A stretch of DNA of 64,000 bases from Coralliovum pocilloporae (GCF_030845175.1 NZ_CP132542.1:310001-374000); one strand, 5' to 3'; positions 25,512 through 34,924 are shown, numbered from the stretch's first letter. Program-made: numbers and translations. Notes: generated from the sequence alone by a model not told the origin.

Positions 25512-27095
25512 TTAGGAATCGAACCACCAACGCTCAAGGGCCTTGTTGCCATCAAGATCCCAGTTGGAAGCGAACTTGTCATGGCCGACATTTGCAGCTG
25601 TCGCGAAGACATAGCTTGCATACATCGGAACAACCGTACCACCATCATTGCTGCAGAGTTCCTGCATTTCGTAATACATGGCACGACGCGTATCTTCGTT
25701 AAGCTCTGCACGAGCCTGAACAAGAAGTTCGTTGAAACGCTCGTTTTCCCAATGGGTATCGTTCCAGGCAGCGCCCTTGGAATAGGCAATTGAGAACATC
25801 CAGTCCTCTGTCGGACGGCCACCCCAATAACAGAAGCACCAGGGCTTCTTCAGCCAGACGTTGGACCAGTATCCATCATTCGGCTCACGGATGACGTTGA
25901 TATTGATACCGGCCTTTGCTGCATGCTCTTTGTAGAGAACAGCGGCATCAACAGCTCCGGCAAAGGCTGCATCTGCAGACGACAGGTCCACATTGATGCT
26001 GTCAACACCAGCTTTCTTCAGGTGATACCTCGCCTTTTCAGGATCATAGGCGCGCTGCGGCAGATCCTTGTTGAAATATTTGTTGGCCGGGCTGATCGGA
26101 TGGTCGTTGGCAACCTGACCATATCCGCGCAGCACTGTTTTCACGATAGCTTCACGGTCAATCGAATATTTCAGAGCCTGACGGACATTCACGTCATTGA
26201 ACGGCGCAACATCCACGTGCATCGGAATGGTGTAATGCTGTGTTCCGGTTACCTGATGCACATTCAGTTTGCGATTGCGCTTGAGCAGGTGAACCGTTTT
26301 CAGATCACAGCGGTCCATAGCGTGGATCTCGCCGGACGTCAGGGCATTGGTCCGGGCCGCCACATCCTTAATTGAGAGAACTTCGATGGAATCAAAGTGA
26401 GCCCGCTCATCGCCACGCCAGTAGTTACCAAACTTCTTAAAGGTGGCTTTCACACCTGGCTCAAAGCTCTCGAGAACGTATCCGCCCGTTCCAATCCCTT
26501 CCTGCCATTTGCCGTCAGGCATAATTGACAGATGGTAATCAGAAATGATGTACGGGAAATCGGCATTGCCTTCTTTCAGCTCAAAGACAATCGTGTGGTC
26601 ATCGTCTTTCTTGATTTCGACAACCGGGTCCAGAACGCTTTTCGCCGCTGACTTCGAATCGTCACCGCGATGGTGATTCATGGATGCGATGACATCATCT
26701 GCCGTCATCGTCTTGCCATTGTGGAACTCAACGCCCTTGCGGAGTTTCACAGTCCAAGTCTTGGCGTCAGCGGATGCCTCTACGCTCTCGGCCAGGTTAG
26801 GAACAGCATTGCCCTCATTGTCCACATCAACGAGACAGTTACGGGTCGCATAGTTCACCTGCTGGGGGAACGTATTGTCGATCGCGCCCGGATCCAGGGA
26901 TTCCGTTGTGCTGCCGCTGCCGATACCGATCTTGAAATGCCCGCCTTTTTTCGGGGCAGCCTTTGCAGGGCTTGTCAGAAGTGCTGACGCAGCGCTTGCA
27001 GTGATCCCGACAGCAGCCGCACCCGCCATGAAATCACGACGGCTGAGATGGCCTGACAGAACCAGATCACGCATTTTATTGAGCTCATTTGACAT
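25512..27095 (-). CDS. Peptide-type ABC transporter substrate-binding protein
   Basis: A family 5 (DppA/OppA type) periplasmic receptor of 527 residues. A Tat-type signal with SRRDFMAGAAAVG and cleavage near SPAKA is clear. The SBP_bac_5 signature region includes WTVKLRKGVEFHNGKTMTAD. Family members bind peptides, nickel, opines and other amines. The neighbourhood with a CaiD-like acyl-CoA operon leaves a small zwitterion possible. GGAGGAAAG lies nine bases before ATG 27095. Confidence 0.94.
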   Translation of the reverse strand: MSNELNKMRDLVLSGHLSRRDFMAGAAAVGITASAASALLTSPAKAAPKKGGHFKIGIGSGSTTESLDPGAIDNTFPQQVNYATRNCLVDVDNEGNAVPNLAESVEASADAKTWTVKLRKGVEFHNGKTMTADDVIASMNHHRGDDSKSAAKSVLDPVVEIKKDDDHTIVFELKEGNADFPYIISDYHLSIMPDGKWQEGIGTGGYVLESFEPGVKATFKKFGNYWRGDERAHFDSIEVLSIKDVAARTNALTSGEIHAMDRCDLKTVHLLKRNRKLNVHQVTGTQHYTIPMHVDVAPFNDVNVRQALKYSIDREAIVKTVLRGYGQVANDHPISPANKYFNKDLPQRAYDPEKARYHLKKAGVDSINVDLSSADAAFAGAVDAAVLYKEHAAKAGININVIREPNDGYWSNVWLKKPWCFCYWGGRPTEDWMFSIAYSKGAAWNDTHWENERFNELLVQARAELNEDTRRAMYYEMQELCSNDGGTVVPMYASYVFATAANVGHDKFASNWDLDGNKALERWWFDS

Positions 27096-27593
27096 TATGA
27101 GTCTTTCCTCCCTAGTCAAAGTTAAAGAATTGCCGCGTTAGTCGGCTATTCCCGATTTGTCACACGGACATATGACAGCTTGATAATGTGGGCCCTCGCA
27201 TTGTCATTTTGATGCAAGACCTCCTCCCAGAGGTATGCCCGACATTGATCTGTTGAGTGGTATTACAGAACGAAGCGTCTGAACAATCAACCACTTTGGC
27301 GTTTTTACACAGCCTCATTCAGAAAGTCTAAAGGTCCAAACACAGGCATTATTAACACGAAACGACATCAATATTGCCAAAATCACCTCAAGACCCAAAA
27401 AATCCGATCAATTTTACCGGACATGCAGCCCAGTGAATTCAGCATCCATGGGAAAAATGAAGGTGATAACAGCGATTTGACCAGCGACTTGCACAGTTTT
27501 TGCGAAGCATTTCATATTGCTGGTACACTCACCGAATAGAAATCAGATTAATGTGTTAACAACAATATACACTGGAACCGGGAGAACATTACG
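27096..27593. other. 498-base divergent intergenic region
   Basis: Lies between the binding-protein gene and the cytochrome c' gene. It is AT-richer than its surroundings and contains no plausible coding frame with a ribosome-binding site. It must hold the promoters of both operons. No repeat or RNA structure stood out. Confidence 0.5.
27489..27517 (+). promoter_or_regulatory. Candidate promoter of cytochrome c' operon
   Basis: TTGCAC and TCATAT are separated by 17 bases, about 75 bases before the cytochrome c' start. This fits a housekeeping-type promoter but is only a by-eye match. Confidence 0.3.
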
Positions 27594-28040
27594 ATGAAAC
27601 TGGCCATTTTTGCGCTTACCATTGCCGCAACAACTGTCTCTATACCGCTGCAGTCCGTGGCCGCTGATGATCCGATCTTGACACGTCAGGCTCTGATGAA
27701 ATCCGTCGGCGCGGCAACCAAAGCAGCAGGCGCAATTGTTAAGGGTGAAGCCGAGTATGACGCGGTCACAGCCGAGCTGACCATGCGGGTCATGCATGGA
27801 GCTGCCGTTGGTTTCAGCCATTACTTCCCGGAAGGGTCAGACACCGGCCACAAGAATGAAGCAAGTCCGGAAATCTGGAAGGACATGACCGGTTTCATCG
27901 CAGCTCGTGACAAGTTCAAGGATGACTCAGCAGCCGCCATCGGCAATGCGTCTAAAGGTGCGGACGAGTTCAAACAGGCGTTCCTCTCAGTGGTTGCCAA
28001 CTGCAAATCCTGTCACGAAAAATATCGCGTCAAGAAATAG
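27594..28040 (+). CDS. Cytochrome c' / c556 family protein
   Basis: A 148-residue periplasmic four-helix-bundle cytochrome. The signal peptide ends near SVAA (about residue 23), and a single C-terminal haem site CKSCH sits ten residues from the end, typical of cytochrome c' and c556. Roles in this family include NO binding and electron transfer. The next gene, a dihaem cytochrome, starts nine bases later, so the two are one operon and probably electron partners. Confidence 0.93.
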   Translation: MKLAIFALTIAATTVSIPLQSVAADDPILTRQALMKSVGAATKAAGAIVKGEAEYDAVTAELTMRVMHGAAVGFSHYFPEGSDTGHKNEASPEIWKDMTGFIAARDKFKDDSAAAIGNASKGADEFKQAFLSVVANCKSCHEKYRVKK

Positions 28041-28049
28041 GAAAATCAC

Positions 28050-28967
28050 ATGATGCGGCGTCTTACAGTCAGTGTGATTCTGCTCGCCATAGCGGGGTTC
28101 GCCGGATTCTGGTTTCTGACCAGCCCCCAACGCATAGACGCCGCCTCTCTTCCGGCTCATACCCCGGACCTTGATAACGGCCGCCTCATGTTTGATGCTG
28201 GCGGCTGTGCATCCTGTCACGCCCCCAAGGGTGCCAAGGGCGATGACCGGCTGGTTCTGACCGGGGGGCATGAGCTTAAAACGCCCTTCGGCATCTTCCG
28301 GGTTCCCAACATTTCATCTGACCCCGATCATGGGATCGGCAAATGGACAGATGAGGAATTTGTCACCGCTATGGTCAAAGGCGTCTCTCCGGAAAATAAG
28401 CATTACTATCCTGCGTTCCCGTTCAGCTCCTATCAGCGGATGACTTTACCGGATCTGCTTGATCTGAAAGCCTTTATGGATACGCTGCCAGCTTCAGACA
28501 TACAGAATGCAGACCACGACCTTCCTTTCCCCTTCTCGGTAAGACGAGGCCTTGGTGTCTGGAAGCTGCTCTTTCTGGATGGCAAGCCTTTCGCTCCGGA
28601 TCCTTCACAGTCGGACATCGTCAACAGAGGCGCCTACCTCGTATCAGGCCCGGCCCATTGCGGGGAGTGCCATACACCACGTAACCTTATAGGCGGCCCA
28701 ATAGAAAACCGTCACCTGGCAGGCGCACCAGCAGCCGAAGGCGATGGTTTTATCCCCAATATTACGCCACACAAGACAGGCATCGGAAGCTGGAGCGAAA
28801 GTGACATCGTCTATTCGCTCGAAAGCGGCTTTACTCCGGAGTTTGATTCCTTCGGTGGCTCAATGGTCTCCGTGCAGGAAAACATGGCACGTCTTCCGGC
28901 AGAAGACAGAGCCGCAATAGCAGCCTATCTGAAATCAGTTCCAGCTCTTGTAACTGAAAAGAACTAA
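28050..28967 (+). CDS. Dihaem cytochrome c
   Basis: A 305-residue membrane-anchored or secreted cytochrome with an N-terminal hydrophobic segment (about 6-23) and two haem motifs, CASCH at about 52-56 and CGECH near residue 206. Each half ends with a typical Met-region segment. The pattern resembles the small dihaem subunits that take electrons from membrane or periplasmic dehydrogenases. No dehydrogenase gene is adjacent, so its donor is unknown. Downstream of cytochrome c' in one operon. Confidence 0.9.
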   Translation: MMRRLTVSVILLAIAGFAGFWFLTSPQRIDAASLPAHTPDLDNGRLMFDAGGCASCHAPKGAKGDDRLVLTGGHELKTPFGIFRVPNISSDPDHGIGKWTDEEFVTAMVKGVSPENKHYYPAFPFSSYQRMTLPDLLDLKAFMDTLPASDIQNADHDLPFPFSVRRGLGVWKLLFLDGKPFAPDPSQSDIVNRGAYLVSGPAHCGECHTPRNLIGGPIENRHLAGAPAAEGDGFIPNITPHKTGIGSWSESDIVYSLESGFTPEFDSFGGSMVSVQENMARLPAEDRAAIAAYLKSVPALVTEKN

Positions 28968-29117
28968 TAACCAGACTTGCAGAGTCATGATTTTGGCACA
29001 ATCCGCCAGAATAATGGAATTGGAATACAAATGGTGATCCGGCTCAGTATGGATCATCTATAAATAGAAAGAGACGCCATAGCAGGGAATTCATCGTCCA
29101 TATAAGGAGGACACGAT

Positions 29118-29228
29118 ATGGGACGAGTAAGAACGATAGCTGAAAAACCGGACTTCTGCCTCTACGGAGCGGCTTTTGGTCTGTCTGCGGCAATCTGGCT
29201 GACCCTGACTGTGGTTATCCTGCTTTAA
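29118..29228 (+). CDS. Small single-pass membrane peptide (36 aa)
   Basis: A short frame beginning MGRVRTIAEKPDFCLYGAAF and ending in a hydrophobic helix (about residues 15-36, LSAAIWLTLTVVILL at its end). The ribosome-binding site AAGGAGGA is close to ideal at seven bases before ATG. The basic N-terminus followed by a C-terminal helix predicts an N-in membrane peptide. No family recognised; too short for routine gene finders. Confidence 0.6.
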   Translation: MGRVRTIAEKPDFCLYGAAFGLSAAIWLTLTVVILL

Positions 29229-29425
29229 ACAAAGCAGCTTATCCATAAGCGCAAACAGTGTCTCATAACACTTGGCTCGGCCAATCTCTTGGCGATTCAA
29301 TAGGCAAAGCCGCGTCTTCTTTTGCTGTTCGGCCACCTTCCACCTGTCAACATCGCAAATAGCCAATGTAGCATTGGCGTTTGGCTCTACACATGGTACT
29401 GGCAATGGATCGTCAGGAAAGAGCC

Positions 29426-30208
29426 ATGCGTAAAACCGATAAGCCGATTGAAAATATTGCTTTTATCTCCAGTCCTACGGATGAGGCAGAGCAAGCCCGT
29501 CGCCGTCTGGCCCATCGCTATGGTTCGGTTTCTCCCAAGAACGCAGATGCCATTGTTGCTCTCGGTGGCGATGGATTGATGCTGCAGACCCTTCATCGGT
29601 TTATGGGCAGTGATATTCCCATCTACGGCATGAACCGTGGATCTGTCGGCTTTCTGATGAATGAATTTCGCATGGATGACCTGATTGAGCGGATCAACGA
29701 TGCTGAGATCACACGTCTGACGCCTCTCAAGATGGATGTGACAGACACATCAGGGCAACACCATTCCGCTATGGCGTTGAATGAAGTCTCCATGCTGCGT
29801 CAGGCCCATCAGGCAGCAAAGCTGCGTCTGTCTATTGATACTCAGATGCGTATGGAAGAATTGATCTGCGACGGTGTCATCGTGGCAACACCGGCAGGCA
29901 GTACCGCCTACAATCTGTCTGCTCATGGTCCGATTCTGCCGATTAACGCCCCGCTCCTTGCTCTGACACCAATCAGCCCTTTCAGACCAAGACACTGGCG
30001 CGGCGCTCTGCTGCCGAACCATGTTGCGGTTCAGATTGAGGTATTGGAAGCCAGCAAAAGGCCGGTCAATGCGGTCGCCGACCATACCGAATTCCGCTCA
30101 GTCCAGCATGTTTCCATAGAGCAGAACCCGGATGCCTGCTGCTACATCATGTTTGACCGTCGACACCCCTGGGAAGAGCGAATCCTCAACGAACAGTTCC
30201 GGTACTGA
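29426..30208 (+). CDS. nadK: NAD kinase
   Basis: A 260-residue cytosolic enzyme that phosphorylates NAD to NADP. The ATP-NAD kinase motif ALGGDGLML, the [12 protein letters not shown] segment and the second motif [17 protein letters not shown] are present, as is the C-terminal region. Length is usual for the short alphaproteobacterial form. ATG 29426 follows AGGAAAG; frame-open codons upstream to 29381 lack a good site. Confidence 0.95.
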   Translation: MRKTDKPIENIAFISSPTDEAEQARRRLAHRYGSVSPKNADAIVALGGDGLMLQTLHRFMGSDIPIYGMNRGSVGFLMNEFRMDDLIERINDAEITRLTPLKMDVTDTSGQHHSAMALNEVSMLRQAHQAAKLRLSIDTQMRMEELICDGVIVATPAGSTAYNLSAHGPILPINAPLLALTPISPFRPRHWRGALLPNHVAVQIEVLEASKRPVNAVADHTEFRSVQHVSIEQNPDACCYIMFDRRHPWEERILNEQFRY

Positions 30209-30322
30209 CATACATCCAATCCACATGATCGCCGAGGCCATAAGAACACATCGCGCATTAGTCCGTTCTTAACAACCTGTTGTGCATAATCTGTCCAAAC
30301 ACATCGCAAGATGCGGGACGGC

Positions 30323-30838
30323 ATGACAAGAGTTGACCTCAGTACAGTTCGAATTCTGATAGCAGATGACAATTCCCACATGCGTCGGATTGTCAGAACG
30401 CTGCTGAACAGCTACGGCGCGCGCGACATCACCGAAGCGGAAGATGGCGCAGAAGCGCTTGAACTCTTTAAGGCTTCCGGGCCGGACATCGTTATTACCG
30501 ACTGGATCATGCCTATCTTTGATGGCCTGGAACTGACACGGATGATCAGAAGTGAGGATGCCTCTGGTAATCCTTACGTTCCTATCATCATGCTGACCGG
30601 CCATTCCGAGAAGAAACGAGTTGTCGAAGCCCGGGACGCCGGTGTGACAGAGTTCTTGTGCAAACCCATTTCAGCCAAGGGTCTGTACATGAGGGTGCTG
30701 AACTGCATTGTGAACCCTCGCCCATTCGTCAAAAGCAAAACCTTCTTTGGCCCGGATCGCCGCCGGTTCACCAATCCGCATTATGCAGGCGAGGAACGAC
30801 GTACCGAACCCGCCCCGCAACAGGCAGAGAACGGCTAG
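30323..30838 (+). CDS. CheY-like response regulator without output domain
   Basis: A 171-residue receiver protein. Acid pair DD at 15-16, phospho-acceptor Asp60 in VITDWIMP, and Lys114 in LCKPIS are all present. The C-terminal tail FVKSKTFFGPDRRRF followed by an acidic/basic end is a conserved addition in alphaproteobacterial single-domain regulators. It sits 25 bases ahead of an Hpt-like gene and is likely co-transcribed, suggesting a phosphotransfer partner, although that partner lacks its His. Confidence 0.92.
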   Translation: MTRVDLSTVRILIADDNSHMRRIVRTLLNSYGARDITEAEDGAEALELFKASGPDIVITDWIMPIFDGLELTRMIRSEDASGNPYVPIIMLTGHSEKKRVVEARDAGVTEFLCKPISAKGLYMRVLNCIVNPRPFVKSKTFFGPDRRRFTNPHYAGEERRTEPAPQQAENG

Positions 30839-30863
30839 GTCCGGATAGAGATCGAGAGTTATC

Positions 30864-31370
30864 ATGACACAAGAGATCGAAGACAAAGGCACCCATCAGA
30901 TTATCAAGCCGCCGAACGATCTGCGGCAAAAGACAAAGCCGTCGCGATCAAGCCCTCCGAATTTCGATCCGATTGCCAAAGCCGAACAGGCGCTGCATCA
31001 AATGTCCGGCAACTTCACACTGTGGATTGAAGAGGAAGTCGCAGCCCTGGTCAAAGCCTGGAGTGTGGCACGGGAAGCTGGCCTTTCAACAGACAGCATG
31101 GACGACCTCTTCCGCGCTGCCATTGACATCAAAGGGCAGGCTGAGACATTCGGTTATCCGATTGCAGGCTCAATTGCCGACAGCCTGTGTCGCCTGGTCG
31201 AACATGGTCAGGAAGGCAACCAATTACCTGAACCCCTTCTTGATCAGCATGTGCAGGCAGTTCGTGCCGTCGTCAGAGAGCGCGCTAAAGGTGATGACAG
31301 CCAGATTGCACTGTCTCTCCTGCATAACCTGACAGATGTGACGAACGACTATATCGCCCAGAGCGCCTGA
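30864..31370 (+). CDS. Hpt-like protein with degenerate phospho-histidine site
   Basis: A 168-residue protein with a Pro/Lys-rich N-terminus of about 35 residues and a helical C-terminal half. The segment AAIDIKGQAETFGYPIAGSI followed by ADSLCR matches the Hpt signature (H)D(I/L)KGQ..TFGYP. Ile87 stands where the phospho-accepting His is expected, so it probably cannot carry phosphate. It may sequester or gate the receiver encoded just upstream. The substitution is read directly from codon ATT. No RNA or frameshift problem is seen. Confidence 0.75.
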   Translation: MTQEIEDKGTHQIIKPPNDLRQKTKPSRSSPPNFDPIAKAEQALHQMSGNFTLWIEEEVAALVKAWSVAREAGLSTDSMDDLFRAAIDIKGQAETFGYPIAGSIADSLCRLVEHGQEGNQLPEPLLDQHVQAVRAVVRERAKGDDSQIALSLLHNLTDVTNDYIAQSA

Positions 31371-31399
31371 TACGTTATCGCGCTGAAGCCAAAGCATCC

Positions 31400-31433
31400 A
31401 AGCCTCGTCACTATTGGCGGGGCTTTGCTTTTT
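31400..31433 (+). terminator. Terminator after the CheY-like/Hpt-like operon
   Basis: AAGCCTCG pairs with CGGGGCTT (one G-T pair) across a ten-base loop, followed by TGCTTTTT. It is 30 bases after the Hpt-like stop. Confidence 0.65.
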
Positions 31434-31462
31434 GGCTCATTGGTTGAAAAATCCAATCGGAA

Positions 31463-32614
31463 TTACGCAGCCCGCTGTGAAGCAAAGGCATCGGCATCAG
31501 ACCGTGCAGCATCGCGCGCCGCATCACTGGCAAATCGTCTGAGCATGGCCAGAAGTGCATCGGCATCACTACGATCAATATCTTCAAGACGGGTCAGAAC
31601 CCGCTCCAGCATTCGACGAACGCGAGCGTATTCCGACATGCCTTCATCAGAAATCAAGTCATCGAGATAGGTTTCAATACCAACCACAATGGCCGGAATC
31701 ATCTTGTCCGGCAAATGGGCCTGCCTGCAGACTGTTTCGATAGAAGCACTGCGACCGGAATAGAGCAAATCAGACACGCGCTCGACCGGTAACCGGGCCA
31801 GTCGGGCCAGAGCAATTTCGATAAAGCGGAAATGCCCGAGACACAGAGCCCGCAGCAACAGTGCGGGTGTCAGACGATTGCTGACCTTGAGATGTTCAAC
31901 AAGGACATCCAGATCGTCCATCTGAAGATCAACGGCAAATCCGAGTGTCGCCTTCTCACAGGCCTCCCGAACAACCGTCTGGGCCCGTTCCGGCTTCATC
32001 CATGCCCGCTCAGTCACAAGAGACCGAAGAGCAGCAGCCAGCCTCTGCATCAGGTCTTCACGCACTCTGACCGGCAAATCATCCCGATCCAGCAGAAGCT
32101 GACGAATAGACGGGTCATTACCAAAACGCTCGACAATCCGTTCAACGCTGAAAGCCGCGATGGATGCAAATGCGTTCTCGAGAAGATCAACAACAGCGTC
32201 TTCCTCGCCCACTTCCGCAAGAGCGGCAGCAACGGCCCGGCTCACATCACCGCGCTGGGCAACGGCTCTCTGACGCGCCAGAGGACCAACTGCGACCAGA
32301 TCAACCAGGTCCGCATCATCCAGAACAGGTGAACGAAGCAACACGGGCTCCGCAACACTCATCTGATCAGCAGCAAGACCCAGTACAATATGCTTTGGCG
32401 CATCAGGCTCAGAAGCCAGAGCGTGTGCCATAGCAGCCCGGACACGGGGGGCTGGATCATCAAGAAGGACAGTCATCACGGCCTCAAGCCGCTCACGGTC
32501 AAGTTCTGGCAAAGGGGAATGGAGATAGGTGCGCACCAAAGCATCTGCGCCCTCCGCTCGCCGATTGACAGGAGCGCTTTCCATCCATTCCAGAAACTGA
32601 TCTGCGATCATCAT
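31463..32614 (-). CDS. DUF2336 domain-containing protein
   Basis: A 383-residue, helix-rich cytosolic protein of the alphaproteobacterial DUF2336 family, with HEAT-like segments such as DPAPRVRAAMAHALASEPDA and RLLERVL-like C-terminal repeats. Function is not established; members often lie near signalling genes, and here it is convergent with a CheY-like/Hpt-like pair. ATG 32614 is preferred; a TTG at 32629 is in frame. No strong Shine-Dalgarno is visible for either. Confidence 0.85.
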   Translation of the reverse strand: MMIADQFLEWMESAPVNRRAEGADALVRTYLHSPLPELDRERLEAVMTVLLDDPAPRVRAAMAHALASEPDAPKHIVLGLAADQMSVAEPVLLRSPVLDDADLVDLVAVGPLARQRAVAQRGDVSRAVAAALAEVGEEDAVVDLLENAFASIAAFSVERIVERFGNDPSIRQLLLDRDDLPVRVREDLMQRLAAALRSLVTERAWMKPERAQTVVREACEKATLGFAVDLQMDDLDVLVEHLKVSNRLTPALLLRALCLGHFRFIEIALARLARLPVERVSDLLYSGRSASIETVCRQAHLPDKMIPAIVVGIETYLDDLISDEGMSEYARVRRMLERVLTRLEDIDRSDADALLAMLRRFASDAARDAARSDADAFASQRAA

Positions 32615-32799
32615 GATATCCGAACTCAACCACCGTTGCCCCAGAATGGACGCCGGGTGGTTAACGTTCGGTTCACCATAAAATCGAATGCATCCAAAAA
32701 GATGAATTTGAACTGTATCAGGAGACTTTCCCGAGCGCTTATCTCTCCCTGCAAAAACCAGGGACAGAAGGCATAATTTCAGGCAATCAAAATAAGAAA

Positions 32800-33534
32800 T
32801 CAGCCTCCGATATTGGAGAAATATGCATCACCTTCAATATAGTTCAGCAGCCTATACCCTGAATCATTCAGGAAGCTTTTGACTTCATCATCATTCTTGT
32901 TGCCCATCTCGATCTGCAACACCATCTCGTTATTCTGCAGAAAGGCTTTCATTCCCAGAAGGGTATTCAGTGTATAGCCTTCAACGTCAATTTTTGCCAA
33001 AATCCTCTCCCCTTTCATGGGAAGAAAATCATCAAGTCGCGCTATTTCGATTGTTTCGATATTGCTGTATTGCCGCGACCTTGCACATAATTCCGGATCA
33101 ATAGCGGACACGCCTGTAGAATTCCGGTCGATATGAATCTGTGCCGTTTCATTCATCTCGCCCAGCGCGATGTTATGACACTGAACTCTATTCTCCAGAC
33201 CATTGAGAAGGAGATTTGTATTAAGCCTGATAAAGGTTGACTTCACCGGCTCAAAGCTATGAACGGCATCAATATCCGTCAGTGTCGGCAATAATACACT
33301 GTACAGGCCAATATTGGCGCCAATATCAAGAAAACAGTTCAAGTTATTCTCTTTTATCAGCTCCGCACATCTCTCAATCTGGCGATTTTCAAAATCAATT
33401 CCTGAGAGAAGTCGATTGTCTATCCAGTCCTTTGGATTCAACAGGAGCAGGCACCCTCTCCTCCGGCAAACGATTGGTGTTTTGCGCAACCGATAAAATC
33501 TCTTCACGAGACTCAACAGTATATTTTTTCTCAA
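32800..33534 (-). CDS. FkbM family methyltransferase
   Basis: A 244-residue SAM-dependent methyltransferase. The SAM-binding motif FLDIGANIGLYS and following acidic SFEPVKST are typical, as is LAKIDVEGYTLNTLLGMKAF. FkbM enzymes O-methylate sugars, lipids or polyketides. Its base composition is clearly lower in GC than that of its neighbours, and it lies alone beside repeat copy D, which suggests transfer. Start ATG 33534; it lacks neighbouring polysaccharide genes. Confidence 0.88.
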   Translation of the reverse strand: MRKNILLSLVKRFYRLRKTPIVCRRRGCLLLLNPKDWIDNRLLSGIDFENRQIERCAELIKENNLNCFLDIGANIGLYSVLLPTLTDIDAVHSFEPVKSTFIRLNTNLLLNGLENRVQCHNIALGEMNETAQIHIDRNSTGVSAIDPELCARSRQYSNIETIEIARLDDFLPMKGERILAKIDVEGYTLNTLLGMKAFLQNNEMVLQIEMGNKNDDEVKSFLNDSGYRLLNYIEGDAYFSNIGG

Positions 33535-33563
33535 AATCAGCTTCCTGTTTTCTTCTTATTACA

Positions 33564-33610
33564 GCGTGCTTCTGAAAAGTTGCTAGATTTTTCAGATAAA
33601 GGCTCTTGCT
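33564..33610 (+). repeat. Dispersed hairpin repeat, copy D
   Basis: CTGAAAA and TTTTCAG form the stem around a nine-base centre, with compensatory changes relative to copy A. The flanks GCGTGCTT and AAAGGCTCT match the family. It lies in the 326-base gap 33535-33860, which also holds a GCCAAGACTCATTG word at 33827 and no supported gene. Confidence 0.65.
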
Positions 33611-33860
33611 AAAACAACCCCTTAAAGCACCGCTACCAGAGAACCGTAATCGGACCAACATTGACGTCAAAACACCGCCATTAGCAATGATTTTCAGCCT
33701 AACTATCTGAATTAGGTATTCCAAGTTAATTGTGGAGAAGCATGGTTCTGTCAGGCTGAAAGAGACCACGAATATGACAGCCGGAACCTCTCTCCCGTTG
33801 CATCGCGTCGAAAAGCCCAGGGCCAAGACTCATTGCGCTAAACAGGCCTGAAAACACGGT

Positions 33861-34769
33861 CTAAACCGACTTCTGAACCTTGAGGAAAGACAGGAGATTA
33901 AGAGGCTGTCTGCCATTCTCGGCTTCTGGAGGTGTCGCTGGCGCAAACAAGGCCCGGTCCGGTCTGTCCTGTTCTGCATATGCCGTTGACCAGCCACTTG
34001 TATTCAGAAGGTTTGCAGTCGGACTATCATCACGAAAGAGCCCGTGAAACGGATTTTCCGGTGCCTTTGCTGACCATCCGGCAAACCGGGGATCCTGTTG
34101 CGGGGCCTCGGCAACCGACCGTGTCTCTTCAGGTGCGGAGGCCAGACGTACCGGAACATTGTCATAGGAGCTTACAAGGTTCCGATAAACCTCTGAGACA
34201 TCACGAGCCCGCCCGTCGCGGTGATAGAAGATGGGTTTATTAGCCCTTGCCTGTTCAGGAAACAGCTTGTCAGCACGCACATCCGGCGTCTGGTCCGCCG
34301 CCTTGATCAATCGGGCACCACCGCCCGGGCCAAGAAAATGGGCGATGTAGAGCTCACCGGCACTCGGATTGCGATCCAGCTGCTTGCGCAGATAATTCCC
34401 GTTGCCCTCGGCATAGGCACCGGCCAGCTTGGCTGATGCTTCAGGATTGAACCGAAGCGCCAGAACAGCTTCCCGGTCATCACGGTTCGGCACCACATAT
34501 TTGCCGTTGGATTTCTTTGCAATCTTGTCAGCAAAGTCTCCATAGCCCAAACGGCTGCCATTCTCCTTAAGCGTTTCCAGCCAGGTCGATTCGATGAACT
34601 GGAACAGACCCGCAGCAGATGACGTGGAAGCCTTGGCTTGCGGGTCAAAATTGCTCTCACGTTTTGCTGTCTCCAGCAGAAAGTCAAAATTGGTGCCCGT
34701 GGTTTCACTGGCAGCACGAAAAGCACTTTCGATCCGATCGGATATCTTGGGTAGGCTTGCTGTCTCCAT
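33861..34769 (-). CDS. Lytic transglycosylase-like protein (SLT fold)
   Basis: A 302-residue protein with a lysozyme-like domain in the first about 190 residues. The catalytic Glu lies in ETAKRESNFDPQA, followed by AAGLFQFIESTWLE and the GELYIAHFLGPGG segment common to the family. It would cleave peptidoglycan to 1,6-anhydro products. There is no obvious Sec signal peptide, so export may use another route, as in flagellar or type III-linked enzymes. C-terminal about 110 residues are low-complexity and Pro-rich. ATG 34769 follows a GGGGGTG. Confidence 0.85.
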   Translation of the reverse strand: METASLPKISDRIESAFRAASETTGTNFDFLLETAKRESNFDPQAKASTSSAAGLFQFIESTWLETLKENGSRLGYGDFADKIAKKSNGKYVVPNRDDREAVLALRFNPEASAKLAGAYAEGNGNYLRKQLDRNPSAGELYIAHFLGPGGGARLIKAADQTPDVRADKLFPEQARANKPIFYHRDGRARDVSEVYRNLVSSYDNVPVRLASAPEETRSVAEAPQQDPRFAGWSAKAPENPFHGLFRDDSPTANLLNTSGWSTAYAEQDRPDRALFAPATPPEAENGRQPLNLLSFLKVQKSV

Positions 34770-34924
34770 GATGCACCCCCGTGCCGGCCCCCGCAAAACG
34801 GAATGGTAAATGGTCCGTTAAGAATTCACCCAGCATGGTTAATGTTCCGTTAACAAAAGAACAGGTTGCACCGATCCGGCTCGGGCGGATACCAATGAAC
34901 GAACGTGCGCAAAAGGGGGTCACC

